A program made the position numbers and the translations under genes. Shown piece after piece: positions 35,191 through 48,580 of a DNA stretch of 64,000 nt; positions within the stretch are counted from its first letter, which is position 1, and every line of letters starts with the position of its first letter. The stretch covers positions 57,489,554-57,553,553 of the forward strand of contig OX485803.1 of NCBI GenBank assembly GCA_950295325.1, in the 5' to 3' direction. The notes below the pieces were generated by a model, which ran no database searches, was not told where the DNA came from, and was given only the letters and a program-made list of their open reading frames with translations. The stretch is from Polytrichum commune. Taxonomy: Eukaryota; Streptophyta; Polytrichopsida; Polytrichales; Polytrichaceae.

Positions 35191-38059
35191 TTGCAAATTC
35201 AAACTCCTCATCTCGAGCTTTATTGTAAAAGGGGTTGGAAACAATATTGAAACTAGCGTGACATTCATTTTGGAACCATTCTACCTATAATGAAAGAAAG
35301 AGAGAGTCAACTACTAGTGGATCCATGCACGACGAGCTAAAAAGGAGCTATTTGAAATTCTAACACGATATTAGTCCCCACTTTAATTTTCAAGTGTTGT
35401 GAAGTTGCAATGAAGTGCACCTTGATTTTGAACATTTAGGCTATGTGTGGGATGATGGTTGAAGTGTGGCCATGGCGCATCAAAATATGAAACTCCCGTG
35501 CTTATGGATCAATATGCCACATTTCATGTGGATGACAATTCATACCTTGACCTTCGAATGTTGTAGTTGTGATAAGAGCTCATTATGGTAGGAAAGGTGC
35601 ATGGACAAAGTCATTTCTCCAAATGAACGTTTCCATCATCCATGTGATATTCACTTTGTTTGATTACATCTTTGTTTTGTCACAAAATAAAATGCATAAT
35701 AACTACTGCACAAACAAGTGTAAACAAAAGTCATATAAATGTCACAATACAAAGGTTAAACACAATGTCAATATGAAGCTTAGAATTGATGTTGTTCACA
35801 CGTAGTGCAAGCGATATAGTAGAGACACTCAAAACTATTACAAACCTTATTCCATCTTTTGTAAATGAACCCATTTTCAATATACGTAGGTGCTAAATCT
35901 CTTACTTGCGAATTGTAACAACACAATGACTTGTGATTGTCCACTCGCATGTTGTAGAACCTCAAGGGTTATGGATTCAGAGACAACCTATGTGACTATG
36001 CTAAGTCCTTGTGCCTCTTAACATAACATTTCTCAATGTGATGGACATCTTTTGATGTTATCCATAACAAGTGTATTTGAAACATGGTCATACCCATACC
36101 TTGGCCATACGCAAAATAATGAACTTGCCTTGTTGGCATGCCTCCTAACATATATTCCCTCGGCAGGGGTCTTCTTGTTGGCTATCCAACAAGTGTAGGT
36201 TTTAATTAACGACTTCCCCACATACATCAACCAAGAAAATGTGGGTATTGTTGTTGCAGCTAACCCCAACTCACATTGAGTCATCGTTCGGTTTCGAACA
36301 TGGACTGTATATTAATATAACTTGTAGAGCTCATGGTCCCACATAACAAAACCATGCTCCTTAACAATGTTATGAGCTTCGTAAATGTTCATCGTGGGTC
36401 CAATAATTATACCTTTTTTGGTGGATTTGAATTCCTCTTATAAATTTCTTTCACATACGATTGATTCCATGTTGATTCAAAACATGCCTAAGGAATGGGA
36501 TCTTATTTGGTTTCATTTCTTAACACAAATTCTATATTTGACTGGAGTGTGGTTATATGTGGATCAAAGAACAAACACCATCAATAAATATTTTGAAGGG
36601 AATTGGATCTCAATCTAAAATTTATTAACTACTCCACACTAAATAGTGGACAAATTTCAAGAGTCTATGTATTTAGTTAAAGAATTAACATTCACGCACT
36701 TCCAATGACCATAACTAATCATGATAGGTCTGACATTTAATTCGATAGTTGTTTATGCTTCATCGTAGATTTGCGAATGCAACACAATTTTCATTGTATA
36801 AACCTAATAATCGGTAGGAATTGGAGAACATATAAAAAGAAACCAAATAACGCCCATATACCTACTATGTCCAAATTGCTTAACGTGCCGGAAATAGGTG
36901 CCTTCCGCATACATCAAAACTTGCCATGGTTGCAGGTGGCATTGGGTGATGGTGCACATGAAAACTCCTGAAGTGGTTGGTGCAGTCATCCGCCCTGAGG
37001 GTTTATTTACACAAAAGCCATTAGGCCATAGCTCTTGAGAATCCTTGAATTCTCATTGGTTGAGGATGTCACAGGCCCCCACTTTAGGTTTACATAAGGC
37101 ACTTTTGGACTACATCTCATAACATTTATAGCGGATAAGAAATCTACGTGGAATCCCACATGGCAAGCATGTTTGTTAGGATTGAAGGGGGGGGGGGTTT
37201 GGGACGACTCTTGAAGGTAGGTTAGGCAGAATGTGCAGCGGGCCTCGAGGGACAACTTGTGACAACATATTAAGAATACGTATTCTATTTAGATCGAACA
37301 CACAAAACAACTATTAGAGCTATTGTCTGATATTTAAGTTAAATTGGACTAAGTCCAAGTCCGTGATTACAAGATGTTGAATTCTATGACAGGATCATGC
37401 GATACGATTGTATGGTAAGATCTTCCGGTAGATCAAAGTCGATTATATTTTCACTATTTGTAATTTATTTATGTGGATTTAATATTGAAAACAAATACTT
37501 TAAATTTTCCATCCCATTTTAGTGACATATCATTCAAGTAACACAAAGGATTCACATATCTCCCATAAATTTTAGGTATATCAAAAATGTATCGATAGAT
37601 CTGCCTATAGGATTGAAACACCCATAAAGTCTAGATTTTGAGAGTATGTCCTTAAATACATCATTCTTGTAGAAGGTTGCTTTCTACATACCTATTGTGC
37701 AATATTTTCTTTACGTGTAGTAATGTGAATGTACATTTTTGTAAATTGTGTAGTTGATTTTATACCGTATGATAAACAAAGTTGATTTTTAATTCACACC
37801 CTATAAATCGATAGTGAATGCTAAAACTTTGTTGAATTAACATATGCATACAACGATAGAGAAAAAGAAGTTATGACCATTTTATTTCTTCTCTCCTCCA
37901 TGGTGCATTCTCATATTAAATTAAAAAATGCGGAGATCTTTTAATGATCTCATTTGAGTTTACACTAATAAGGGCTTATGACCCCCATGAAACATTGATG
38001 TATACTCCGTGGACTTTCTCTATGCTCTCGTCCAAATAGCAGGTAGCATGGTCATTTAA
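35191..38059. other. Gene-poor sequence with repeat fragments
   Basis: No gene was recognised. About 36540-36790 matches the dispersed 'gtggttaggtgtgga' family. About 37005-37170 resembles a decayed piece of the TTA-flanked MITE family ('ttctcattggttgaggatg', 'acgtggaatcccacatgg'). There is a G run at 37188-37198. Confidence 0.45.
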
Positions 38060-38399
38060 GGGTTACTTCACACACGAGCAAAGGGTTGTGACCATGTAAT
38101 TGTGAGGGCCCTTGGTTTCCATCCGAAGGCCGTACCATGGACATGGTTTGTCAAAATTTGCGTCAAAGCCTATCTCTTACAAGTGTGCCTGACACATATT
38201 GGGGCAAACCATGAAACATTGTCTATATTCAACCATGTAGGAATCCATGTAGACTTTTTCATCCATCATAATCTTTATTGACCCTTAGACCTTGACCTTC
38301 TAGTGCGAAGTGAACGTTGACGGTCTCGACCGTTTTGACCAACGAGAGATCTTAGAACGCAATGGTCACATGCCTTCGGGCTTGTGTGTGAAGTGGCCC
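38060..38399. mobile_element. Tourist/PIF-Harbinger-like MITE, copy 3 (short form)
   Basis: The left end is GGGTTACTTCACACACGAGC and the right end GTGTGTGAAGTGGCCC, 340 bp in all. The left flank is TAA; the right flank reads CAA, so the duplication is imperfect. It lies only about 40 bp from the next copy. Confidence 0.7.
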
Positions 38400-38441
38400 C
38401 AATAGCCACAATCTAATGCCTTTAGTGTAAACATGCCCTAA

Positions 38442-38927
38442 GGGCCACTTCACACACGAGACTGAGAGCCCGTGACCATGACACTTCAAGCACTCTCGTT
38501 GGTGGAAAAAGACGGAGCCGGTCCAAGTTTACTTCGCACTACGCTCGAGAGACCAACGGAGTAGTTGAATGCAAGATGGATGTAAAGTCTACATGGATTC
38601 GTACATGGCATCGAATGGATCATGTTTCACGGTCACTTGGACCATTTTCAAAAACCGCCTCTTGGAAGTAGGCCTAACACAAAACCAGGACACCATGGCA
38701 CTCCGAACGCTCATAACCCTTGGTTTATTCTATATTATCGTGTGTGAGAACCCGCATGGATAAAAATTCATTGAAATGGCATTTAGTTGAGGGCCCGGCA
38801 CACATGACTTCACACTACACTTGAGGGTGCGTGACCACACTACGTGATTGTGGAGGTGTGTTGGGACGGCCTTTGGGCTCTCACAAATTTCACGGTCATG
38901 GCTCTTGGCTCGTGTGTGAAGTGGCCC
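38442..38927. mobile_element. Tourist/PIF-Harbinger-like MITE, copy 4
   Basis: The left end is GGGCCACTTCACACACGAG and the right end CGTGTGTGAAGTGGCCC, 486 bp. The left flank is TAA and the right flank CTA. Inner blocks are inverted relative to copies 2 and 5 ('tggatcatgtttcacggtca', 'cctcttggaagtaggcct'). Confidence 0.75.
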
Positions 38928-39979
38928 CTACATAAGGTTTGATGGGAGGATTGTACGGTGGTACATTGTACATGCCATTTTCCCCCCCTTGAAATAGTAT
39001 CATAATCAAGAAAAAGATAGGGTGATTCGGATGTAAGCCTATGGGGGAGTACCACGTGGCACGGAGAAAGGCTTCATCATTATTATTGGTTTTATTATTA
39101 GGGCATTTGAAAATGTCAGAAGGGGAATCTGAGGCCAACGGTTCCCAAGCCTCAACGTTCCCCTCCCTTACATTCTCCACGTTCCCTACACACCCCACAA
39201 ATGCTGGGAACTGGAATCTGGTCTTTGGGGCTAAATTAAAAGAGCTAATAAAGAAGGACAAATCTCAACACTTATGATGCAAAGCAACGTTGGCCCAGCA
39301 TGCATGGACGACTTCAATTCAACTCGTTTCTCGGGTACAAGATGACACTATTTTATGATTATTTAAAAAATTTAAAAAAAATAAAATAAAATAAATGTTC
39401 TTGCATGAAATAGTGGGGAACTCCATAGCTCGATTCAAATTGCCCCTCAATGAACGGGAAGTTTTTGGGCATATGTATGTAGTCGGTCAAGATCCCAGTG
39501 ATTCTAAATCGAGCCGGTTACATGTTGACATCTTCTTCCGGTTTTGTGTTATGGTTTGTCTGTAGGACAGAGACTATGCATTGACTTCTATGTTTCAGGA
39601 GCAAATTTCCTAACCACTTTGTGTTCACACTTGGACATTACTTGTTCATGCTATTTTTTGGTTCAATTTATTTAACGTGGATGGTGAAAGCTTGCATGCC
39701 TTGGACAACTGACCAATTGATTCAATTATAAGTTGACTAGTCGCCTTTCGTAATTGTAGTTGTTCGCGATTTGACGTGCCAAAAAGAGTGGTTAGTTATA
39801 GTTGTTCTAAAATCTAGTTAACTATAGTTGTTCCCTGTAATGTATTGGAAAAAATCCTAATTGACTATAATTGGTTATAGGTATAGTAAATAGCCATGGA
39901 ATGGCATGAGCAAAGTGTACACCTATAATTATAGTCTTTCATGAGAAATGATAGAGCCTCACGGCTCTACCATTTTCTT

Positions 39980-40257
39980 GATTCATTTGAGGTTATTTTG
40001 TAGATTCCTCTAAAATGATCGGTTCTTTTGTTGAAGTCTCCAACTTCAACCGGTTAATTATCAAACTCAACCGATCCATTTGTAACTAACCGCCGGTTGT
40101 CCCCGAGCCCTAACCCACAACAATGAACGGGAAGGGCCGACTGCTAGTTACAAATGAACTGGTTGAGTCTGCAAAGTTAATAGATTAAACTTCAAAACTT
40201 CGGGAAGATTACTGATCGTTTTAGAGGGATTGATGGAATATACCTCAAATTAATTAT
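39980..40257. mobile_element. Foldback/MITE hairpin with about 115 bp arms
   Basis: The left arm reads 'attcatttgaggttat', 'cctctaaaatgatcgg', 'actcaaccga' and 'catttgtaacta'. The right arm carries their inverted partners 'tagttacaaatgaa', 'ggttgagt', 'cgatc...agaggg'-like and 'acctcaaattaatt'. The spacer is short. A single-arm relative lies at 13146-13250. Confidence 0.75.
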
Positions 40258-41639
40258 AAAAAAACCCACAAGATGTTCATAACATTATCCAGTTGTTATA
40301 AACCATTATGGTTCAATAACATTCATTGAAAGTGCTTCACCGAGTTTATCGGACTGAATATCATATAGCAATGTTGGTAAGAGAATAACCATGATATAGT
40401 TCCCAAGTAGTATTTGACTTGTGTCCAGTTCCACCTACCTTCATACTCAAGTATGTTATGTCAACATGTAGTTGGTTGGACATGGAAACACTAGGGTCTC
40501 AACCAATTATGTCAAAAATCTCCTCAAACACTAACCCACAGTGGCTAAAGGTAGACATGGGTAATGTGGACACTTTTAACTCCACAACTCAATTATGGCC
40601 ACTGGATTTGACTTGGAACTTTTGCATTCAATTACTAGTTATCACAAATCACAAAGAGTGCCATTTCAAGTTCTAAAATCGTGGTTGAGATGTAAGAGCT
40701 ACAAAGGGTCAAAGTGAAGTTGTTCTTTTTCCTTAAATCGTCATATATATCCTCCTTATTCATGTTCAATGTTGAATCTAGAATGGAGTCTATATTTTGA
40801 AATGTCCAATCACATCAAAACACATGGCATTTTGGGGTGTCCATTTCTAACTACAAGGAAGCCATAGATGACTCGCATATAGTTGGTTGATTTAAGGCGG
40901 GGGGGGGGGGGGGGGGAGACCAAAGTAGTCATGTATGTGTTGGGTAAGGAGAGGAGTAGGTGTTTTGTGGATCCATTAGTTTTGTAGAAACACCTACTTA
41001 GAACATGCACTTTGAGCACTTGAGACTCTTAACCCCTAAATACACGTGCCCAAAACACCAAGTATGCTTCGATGATAGTTGGCATGATGATTTTTTTAAC
41101 ACACTATTTAAGACCCTCAACGTTGTTCGCAACTTAATGAAAGTAGAGGTGAGTAACCCAATAAAAACTATCTTATTATGTACTCAACTTCACGAGGAGT
41201 AAATTGATGTTATCGAAATCTTGGGAATGGGCGAAGCTTGACAATTACAACAAAATCATGCTTTCATTTTTTTATTTTTTTAAAAATACTAAAGACTATG
41301 CATAAGAAATGGTGTTGGACACTTGCAACCCTATCTGATACCAAAAGAAGCAAAATGGGAGCAAAATTGACATGTATGTAAATGTAAACAAAAACAACAT
41401 TAAGATGGCATTAAAGCATCCATTGTGGATGAAGAAAAAGACTTTGGTAACTAAATATGTCCCTTGCATGGTTATGATCAATTCATCCAAATCGGGTATT
41501 GTTGGATGTATATGATTTCACTAATTCCCTTTGGCGCCAAAAGTTACAAATCTACAACTACAAATGCTTACACTTCTTTTTTCCACCGAGTTTCTTTATT
41601 TTTAACAATCTTTAAGGGAAGTGTTTTCTAGTAGGAGGT
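40258..41639. other. Gene-poor sequence with an 18-base G run
   Basis: No gene was recognised. An uninterrupted G run lies at 40899-40916. Confidence 0.45.
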
Positions 41640-41981
41640 TTAAATGCTCGAACTAGTTCTCGCCAATGACAAGACTTTCATCTTCGTGTCAATGGCATTG
41701 ACATGCTAGAGGTTCCTAGACTACAATGATTGAGAGAGTTTGGTGACATTGGCCATTACAATGCTTTCGATCAATTCTCAATAGAGAGTTTGTCCATTTT
41801 TGGCTTTGTGATTCTTAATGTGGCAAATAAGCTATGTCAAAGTTTTACTTGCTTTTGTAGTACATGTGGGGCTAGTGTAGTAGATTATCTCATAGGTGAT
41901 CCCAACTTCCTTTGCAATTCTATCTCCAATCTCCTAATAAGTGATTGTAGTAAATTTTTCTCCGATTTCCTAGTCAAATAA
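41640..41981 (+). pseudogene. Non-LTR retrotransposon endonuclease (APE-type) fragment
   Basis: Plus-strand reading begins near 'ggtttaaatgctcgaact' (GGLNARTSS, like the G-D-F-N-A-R motif) and, after a stop and frame change, continues as FGFVILNVANKLCQS, FTCFCSTCGASVVDYLIGD and SNLLISDCSKFF. The S-S-V-V-D-Y block and a following S-D are typical of the C-terminal part of LINE apurinic-type endonucleases. The usual SDH is altered and stops are present, so it is inactive. Confidence 0.65.
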
Positions 41982-44900
41982 GAGATTCAGTGTAAATGGG
42001 ACTTACGTGAATCATAACAATGAATTCAAACCAATATGAATAGGCTATAGTCTAGAGAAATTAGAAAGTCGGGGTAGGTAGGACCGTAGCTTGATAGGAA
42101 TGAACACGTTGTTTGATATCTACATGTGGTCTGGACAAGCTATAAAAGGCAAAGCATTTAGAAGCTAGGGTGGTGTGATTTTTAGTTTTGATGCACACGG
42201 GAACTCTACCAAATTTTATAATTTTTAAAATAACATCTTATGTCCATTATCATTTTTGAATTGCAACAATTGTGAGAGTTCGTGATTTGTTAGTCAATTA
42301 CATGTGGAAGTTTGGTGATAAAAGTGGAATCCAAGGGGGGTTGAACTTGATAGTCCATAAACTCAAATTGAGTTTTTGGAATTTACAAATGCAATGCAAT
42401 TGTATGAATTACATGGAGTAATTCCCTTGTTGTGTGTCCGACATAGAAGTGTTAATATCTCAACCTAAGTAAATCTTGGTTGAATGTGCCAAGGGGTCGA
42501 GGCAATAGTCTAATAAGGAATAACTACAATTAGAATTATTTTTTGAAAGAGAAGAAGATGAAAAAAAAAAAAAAAAACCTCGAGGAATTTGGGCCAAAGC
42601 AAATTAATATTAGGCCTTGATTTGTTATAACCTCGGTGCTAATGAGGGTTTTGTAATTTTTTGACTTCCAAGTTTATTACATGCCTTTTTGGTGGTTTCG
42701 CTTTGAAAATGAAAACCCATTCAATTGCTTATTTACTCAATGGAAGTGAACCTATATATTGAATTTTGGACCTTGAAGGTAAAGTGCACTCAATATGGGA
42801 TTTATGGATAAGTGGCTTTCAAGAATGCAAGGGCAATGGTTCTTTTGAAGTCAGGCGGGCATGCGACAATTTTTGGTCGGGTCTAGAAAATCTATATTTT
42901 TTGGACAGGTGGCTACCCCTGCCTAAATCTACTTCCCCAAAAAGTTGGGGGGGGGAGGGGGAGTTTAATGTCCCCCCCCCCCCCCCCCCTTTTCTTATGG
43001 GGGAGAAGAAATTATCGCAAACAAACACACTTCTCATCCATTTAATATCAAAACTTCGACCTCTGTAAAGTTGTTGCCGTTTCGTCTCAAACGACTTGAA
43101 CCAAACTAATGAGAGGTCTTTAAAGCTAAATTTTGGTGTTAGAATCAACTTCAAATAAAAACATACTTGTTACATTACGATAATTCAAGGCCTTTTTAAT
43201 GTTGGAGAAATGCGAGGTACACTTGTATGCGATACTAATTCCCTCTCTCTCTGTTCACGTGTGAACGCAACATGAGAAATTTACTCGTTGAGTACCACCT
43301 AAACAATGTTAATAACTATTTCAAAGGCTTGAGAGACCTTGAACCGACCTTTTGGCAATCGAGCCGTTGTGACTCATGCTCCTTTACACTTGGCCTGTCA
43401 ACGGCTGGTGAGCTAAGTAGCTAGTTTAAAAAGGCTTTATGGACCTCCATGGCTATGGCTCCCTAGCTACTCGTATTCCATGGAGTGCAAGAGCAAACGG
43501 GCACTTGAATCCGACCTCTCAAGTACCTTCTCCTAAGCACTAATAGGAACCGCGCTTCGTATCAAGGTGTGTGGGTCTTTAACGGGGTTTTCTTTTTCTT
43601 TTTCCCCCTTTGTTTTCATCAATTGTGTATTGTGGGAAGAGACCTGGAGGTGGTCTTTGAAAATGGGTCAAAGTTTGTTAGTCAATAAGAACTGGTCACA
43701 TATGGTATTAGTAATTCGCTTTTCAAGTGGAGTCTAGTTGCAAGTGATTGTTGATGGACGTGATCTTAAAATGAGCCAAAGTTTGGTCTTGGTTAGACAA
43801 CCAACCAGAACCGGCCATGTGTGTAAGACAAGATTAGGGCATAGTGCTCTCGTGACTAGGCGTTTTCAGTTTTATTTTTCATAGTTCTCGTAGGATATGA
43901 AACACGCGGGTAGTATGAAATGGTTGTAGTTGTTTTTCTCATCAATTTTGATGCTCATAGATTATCTTATTCTTCATCAAATGGGTCTCATGTAGCCCCC
44001 AACCCCAAAACTAAAATAAAAATATTAAACTTAGAGTGGTTGTCGTATTTCGAGCACGCAATTCAATCTCTTCGAAACATATGTCTTTTGGTGTTCGTTC
44101 TTGGAGTCACATGAAACACATACTGATCAAATAATACATGTGTTCGATTAAGATATGTAGCCGATCTTGGCATGTCTACCTTCAATGCACTTGAAGAAGC
44201 TTGATTATGTATTAGGGCCAGGCTTTATTGGATCATGGCCCTATTGTGGGCACATGCAACTCTATAGACAATTTGGGTCATTGGAACGGATTGGAATTGT
44301 CACATATGATTAGTAATTGTAAAGTTCTCACATTGTCTTTCAAAGTTTGGTTGAAATTAGAGTTGAGATGCAAAAAGTAATAGGAGGTGAGAGTCAAGAT
44401 TCTCTTTCATTTAAGTGATCGCATAGGTCTTCCAAACTATGTTAAGTACCCTACTTTCAAGGGCATGCATATCGAACATTTGCCCATTTTTCCAAACAAG
44501 TAGAAACCAAAGTGCCTAAATCTTGAACACATTGATGCATCCGAAATTTAAGTAAATAGCTACATTTTGTTGAATGTGGCTTGCCAAAGGCAACCTCACC
44601 TTGTGTGAGGATCTACATTGATGAAATGGCTAAGCCTTTCTAAAGATGCTTGGCACAAAGCAAATTGAGGTGATCATGTTGCGATTTGGCCTTCATTTGG
44701 CCTTCATTTGGCCATGTTGTATTGTGACATGAGTTGGTTGTTTCTTTTTCTAGAGAAGCCCGGTTTTGAGCAAACCCTAGTTTGCCCATGTTAGTGGTTG
44801 ACATTGATTTGGTCATCTTGTGGGTTTACACTCTAACCCTCTAATATCACGCACTTGGCAACTAAAGTGCACGGGATATTAAGGAGGCATGTGGTGTAAA

Positions 44901-45931
44901 CATGGTGGCATGATAACAAAGAATTAGTGTAGTGTGTGACATTATGAATTAATACCAAATCAACATTGCAGTAATGACAATAATTACAATGATGACAATG
45001 TGATGCACGCGAGTGTGTGGTTTTAATTTTGTGGGGGATTACTTTAATGTTGAAACCCGTGATATATGAAAGGGAAATATGACAACAAGGAGGGAGATTT
45101 AAATTGAGCACATATGTTCCCTAGGGTTTCGGGATATAAGAGAGGGAGAGACATCATGGAGGGTGATATTTTGGAGGTTAGTGTGCATTTGAGGTTTGGC
45201 ATGTGTGTGATTTGGCAACTAGTTAAGTAGGTCTTATATCATAGAGTTTTGAAATATAAAAAACAAGTACATGGAAGTTCAGAAGAGGAGAACAACTGTG
45301 TAATCCCACAATGAATCTATGTGTGGGTGCTAGAAAAGCAAGAAATTGCCACTTATGTGTTGGACCTCCTTGGCGCACACTTATATTAATCACGTGGCTT
45401 AGTAATGCCGAACCTGCCCTTGAAGTACATTATTGTATTGAGCGCATAGTTCAATCTCATTGCAACAAGATGTATTTTTGGGTGTCCGTTCATAATAAAA
45501 AGCATTGCAATAAGGTAGCTCAACTTAACACCAATTTTGTACCTATGACCACCTAAATGAACGGGATGCCTTTACTTTTGAAATCAAATCTAGGACATCC
45601 AAAGATGTTTCATTTATGAGAGTTGTAATGAATGAGAGATCCTTGGGGGACTTAGATTTGCGTTCTAAAAGGAAGCCCTCCCATTCAATTGGGTGTCATA
45701 GGTTCAATGTTTGTGTTGGGTTCAACAACCTTATAATTTACTACTTACATGGATGTGTGATTGAGAAGAGTGACCACATAAACCCCACATACGTTAATGT
45801 GGCAAGGGAAGCTTGCTTCACCGACATGAGCGTTTGAAGGAAGTGGATTTGTAACAAGAATTGCTCACAAGGGGTCTCAAAGTGAGTTTATTTTATTTTA
45901 TTTTTAAAAAGTACATACATTTTAATGGGGG
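41982..45931. other. Gene-poor sequence with repeat copies and homopolymers
   Basis: No gene was recognised. A poly-A run lies at about 42559-42577. G-rich sequence at 42949-42962 is followed by 18 C at 42972-42989. A copy of the GA-microsatellite-anchored repeat lies at about 43009-43250. The remainder has no structure I can name. Confidence 0.45.
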
Positions 45932-46161
45932 CACTACACCATTTTGTCTAACTAGTGGGGGTTAGTAGTCAAAGTTATGTGTTGCTATAACTTTTTTTTT
46001 TCTATCAACATTATCAATTTTTTACCATCTAAGTTATATCATATTCTTCGGTGTGCATACTAACTACTTACTTTATTTGGGTAAAATAACACTCTTAGTA
46101 AAAAGTTATAGCAACATGTAACTTCAAATGGTAACCCACACTAATTAGATGAAAAATTGCA
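45932..46161. mobile_element. CACTA-ended miniature element with long inverted repeats
   Basis: The left arm CACTACACCATTTTGTCTAA continues through 'tagtgggggtta' and 'agttatgtgttgctataact'. The right arm is its inverted partner ('agttatagcaacatgtaact', 'ggtaacccacactaatta'). Length is about 230 bp with arms of about 70 bp. A fragment of the same family lies at 52005-52092 and ends in AATTAGTGTAGTG. Confidence 0.7.
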
Positions 46162-48230
46162 GAATCGAAGAAAAACATATCTCCATTTGGTTGTCTGCTC
46201 ATTTAACCATGTGAACCATGAGAGGAAATGCTACTTAAATGTGAACTTCAACCGACATATGGATAGTTGCATTTAGCAAGTAGCAAACTAACTCCCAAAT
46301 AAGCTAGTCACAATGACACTTAGATGCTCGAGGATGGAAGGTGGTTGTGTGCATACACATAAAAAAACAACCTTTTTTATAATGATTTATTCTTTCCACT
46401 ATATATTTTATGCTATTTATCATTACTCATAATGGACACCTAAACCCTATTTATGCACAAATTTAATATGAGTTTTGTATTTCATTTCTATATTCATGGA
46501 TAGACATCTTGGATTTGAACCAACCCTTTAATTGAAAGGTTGAAATTTAGGAACCCTTCAAAAATGAAACTCAAAAGAGGGCTTTCAATCTTGAACATTG
46601 GTGCAATGTTAATCGAGGGGTTCATGACCTGTCTTGTAGCATCAAGTGTCACATGTCACCCTCTCTAGTTGCCACCTATAATTGCAAGACAATAAGTGCG
46701 GGTCAATGATGAATAGTGTGGGCCACACTAAACCAAATGTCTTGTGTCATGGCTACGAACACTATAAACAATGCAATGAACTATAAAGTATGGGAATAAA
46801 TTGGGGTCAAAATCCCTTGATCGTTTTTGTTTAAGTGGGACCGACAGAGTCTCAGAGTTCTTCTTTGAGTTTCAAGTGCTGACATGTTTGATCTCTACAT
46901 GACTAAGAATCTCATTATTCTCTTTACCACATATGTACACGTGCATGTCTTTGCTCCTCTCACTAGATAGTAGATACATACCCCTCCAAAAACTCATACT
47001 CAAGGAAAGAACTCAAATTTTTCTCAAATTTTTCTTACCTTTGAATGGAGCAAAACAACTTACCTTCCTTTTTCTTTTCTTTTTAAGATCACCAACACAT
47101 GTGTTGGAAGTGGCACTTAATATGGGAGGTTCCTTCCAAAAAGTTGAGTTGGTCCACACTTTTATTTGCGCATGATACAACACAACAATAATCCAGACAC
47201 TTGTATGTGAGTGGCATGTGGTTAGGTATGAATCTAAGAACAGACACCTAAAAGACATTTGTTTAAAATAGATTGAACTACATGCTCAAAACATGTTGAC
47301 TATTCTAGGCTCAATGGTCAACATGATCGACGGGACCTAGAAGCCAACTTAATGAGAAGATAGTCTTCACTTTAGTAATGAGCAAGGCATTCATATGAGC
47401 TTCTAAAAGTGGGGCTAATGACTATGGGCACGATTGGATTTCCTAATCATCTTGCACTAATTGTGTGTTTCATATCCTAAGAGAAGTGTGTGCATAGAGA
47501 AAAACAATCCATCTAAGGCACGCCTAAGTTACCTTAACTCTTAATGCAATGTTAAAATAATGAATCAACTTTCGCATTGGTTGCGGGTATAGGGCCTCAT
47601 ATGGGTACTAGGCTTTGACATCCAATGGCATGATTGCAAGGCACTAGACTCCACAAGAACATGGATCCCCCATTGGTAGCCTTGTTACTTATCATCCTCG
47701 TAAAGACCGAATCCAAATGTACGTGTGCAAGTGAACGTACCCTTATGTTTAAGAATCGAACTCCGGGTAATGAGGAGTGCATTATGTGTATGGGTGGGGC
47801 ATTACGAATGCTAGCAATCCATTGTGTTATCTTGTAATGTCCTCCCAATCACCAAGCATATACAATTGTAGATTCGAACGGCCAAGCAAATTGGAGACAT
47901 CAAAATGTGAATTTATTCTTTACGTCCGATAATGCATGAGGGGGGGGGGGTGCATTATGGGGAATGTGGGCACTATAGCTTGGCTACACCTCACACAATG
48001 CCCTTATTCCTCATAATGCACCCCCTCCCTCATGCATCTCCTATCATCGTCATCATGATCATGAGAGTGTGTGTGTGTGTGAGAGAGAGAGTTATTATAT
48101 ACAAACATACTTCTTGTCCATCCAAACATAACAGTCATGAAATAGTATGTATTCTAGAGGTTGATATTTTCAGTTGATTTGACACATGCGTTAGTTTTAA
48201 AAGACCCCGAATTAGTGTAGTACAATTAGA
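46162..48230. other. Gene-poor sequence with repeat copies
   Basis: No gene was recognised. The best-preserved intergenic copy of the 'gtggttaggtatgaatc' dispersed repeat lies at about 47195-47470. G run at 47941-47950, GT/GA microsatellite at about 48066-48092, then a short copy of the repeat seen at 27482. Confidence 0.45.
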
Positions 48231-48580
48231 GTAGATCCGGACTCTGTTTGCGAAAGCCACCTTCAGACGTTGGCTGATTTAATTGAAAATGCTAGTTGGT
48301 TGGAAATATGAAAGAGGTCATAATGACCCAAAAACTCTACCATAGGTTGGTAGCGTGTTAGAGAGGTCAGATACGGACTCGGTTTGTGAAAACCGCCTCC
48401 GGAAGTTGGCCAATCTAACAAAAAATGCCAGCTGGTCGAAAATATGGAAGTAGCCAGAATGACCGGAAAACTCTACCATAAGTTGGTAGGAGGTTAGAAA
48501 TGCCATATCCAAGCTTAATTTGTGGAAACAACCTCCGGAAGTTGGCCGATCGGGCCTAAAACGTGAGTTGGTAGGTAGTG
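48231..48580 (+). repeat. Tandem repeat, period about 135 bp, roughly 2.6 copies
   Basis: Units start near 48231, 48366 and 48502. Shared phrases are 'cggactc(t/g)gtttg(c/t)g', 'cctccggaagttggcc(a/g)at', 'gaccggaaaactctaccataagttggtag' (variants) and 'ggttagaa'. No coding sense. Confidence 0.85.

Noticed and set aside
42766..43154. Open frames around the 18-base C run, both strands
   Set aside because: The proline/glycine tract comes from the homopolymer; no domain or conservation.
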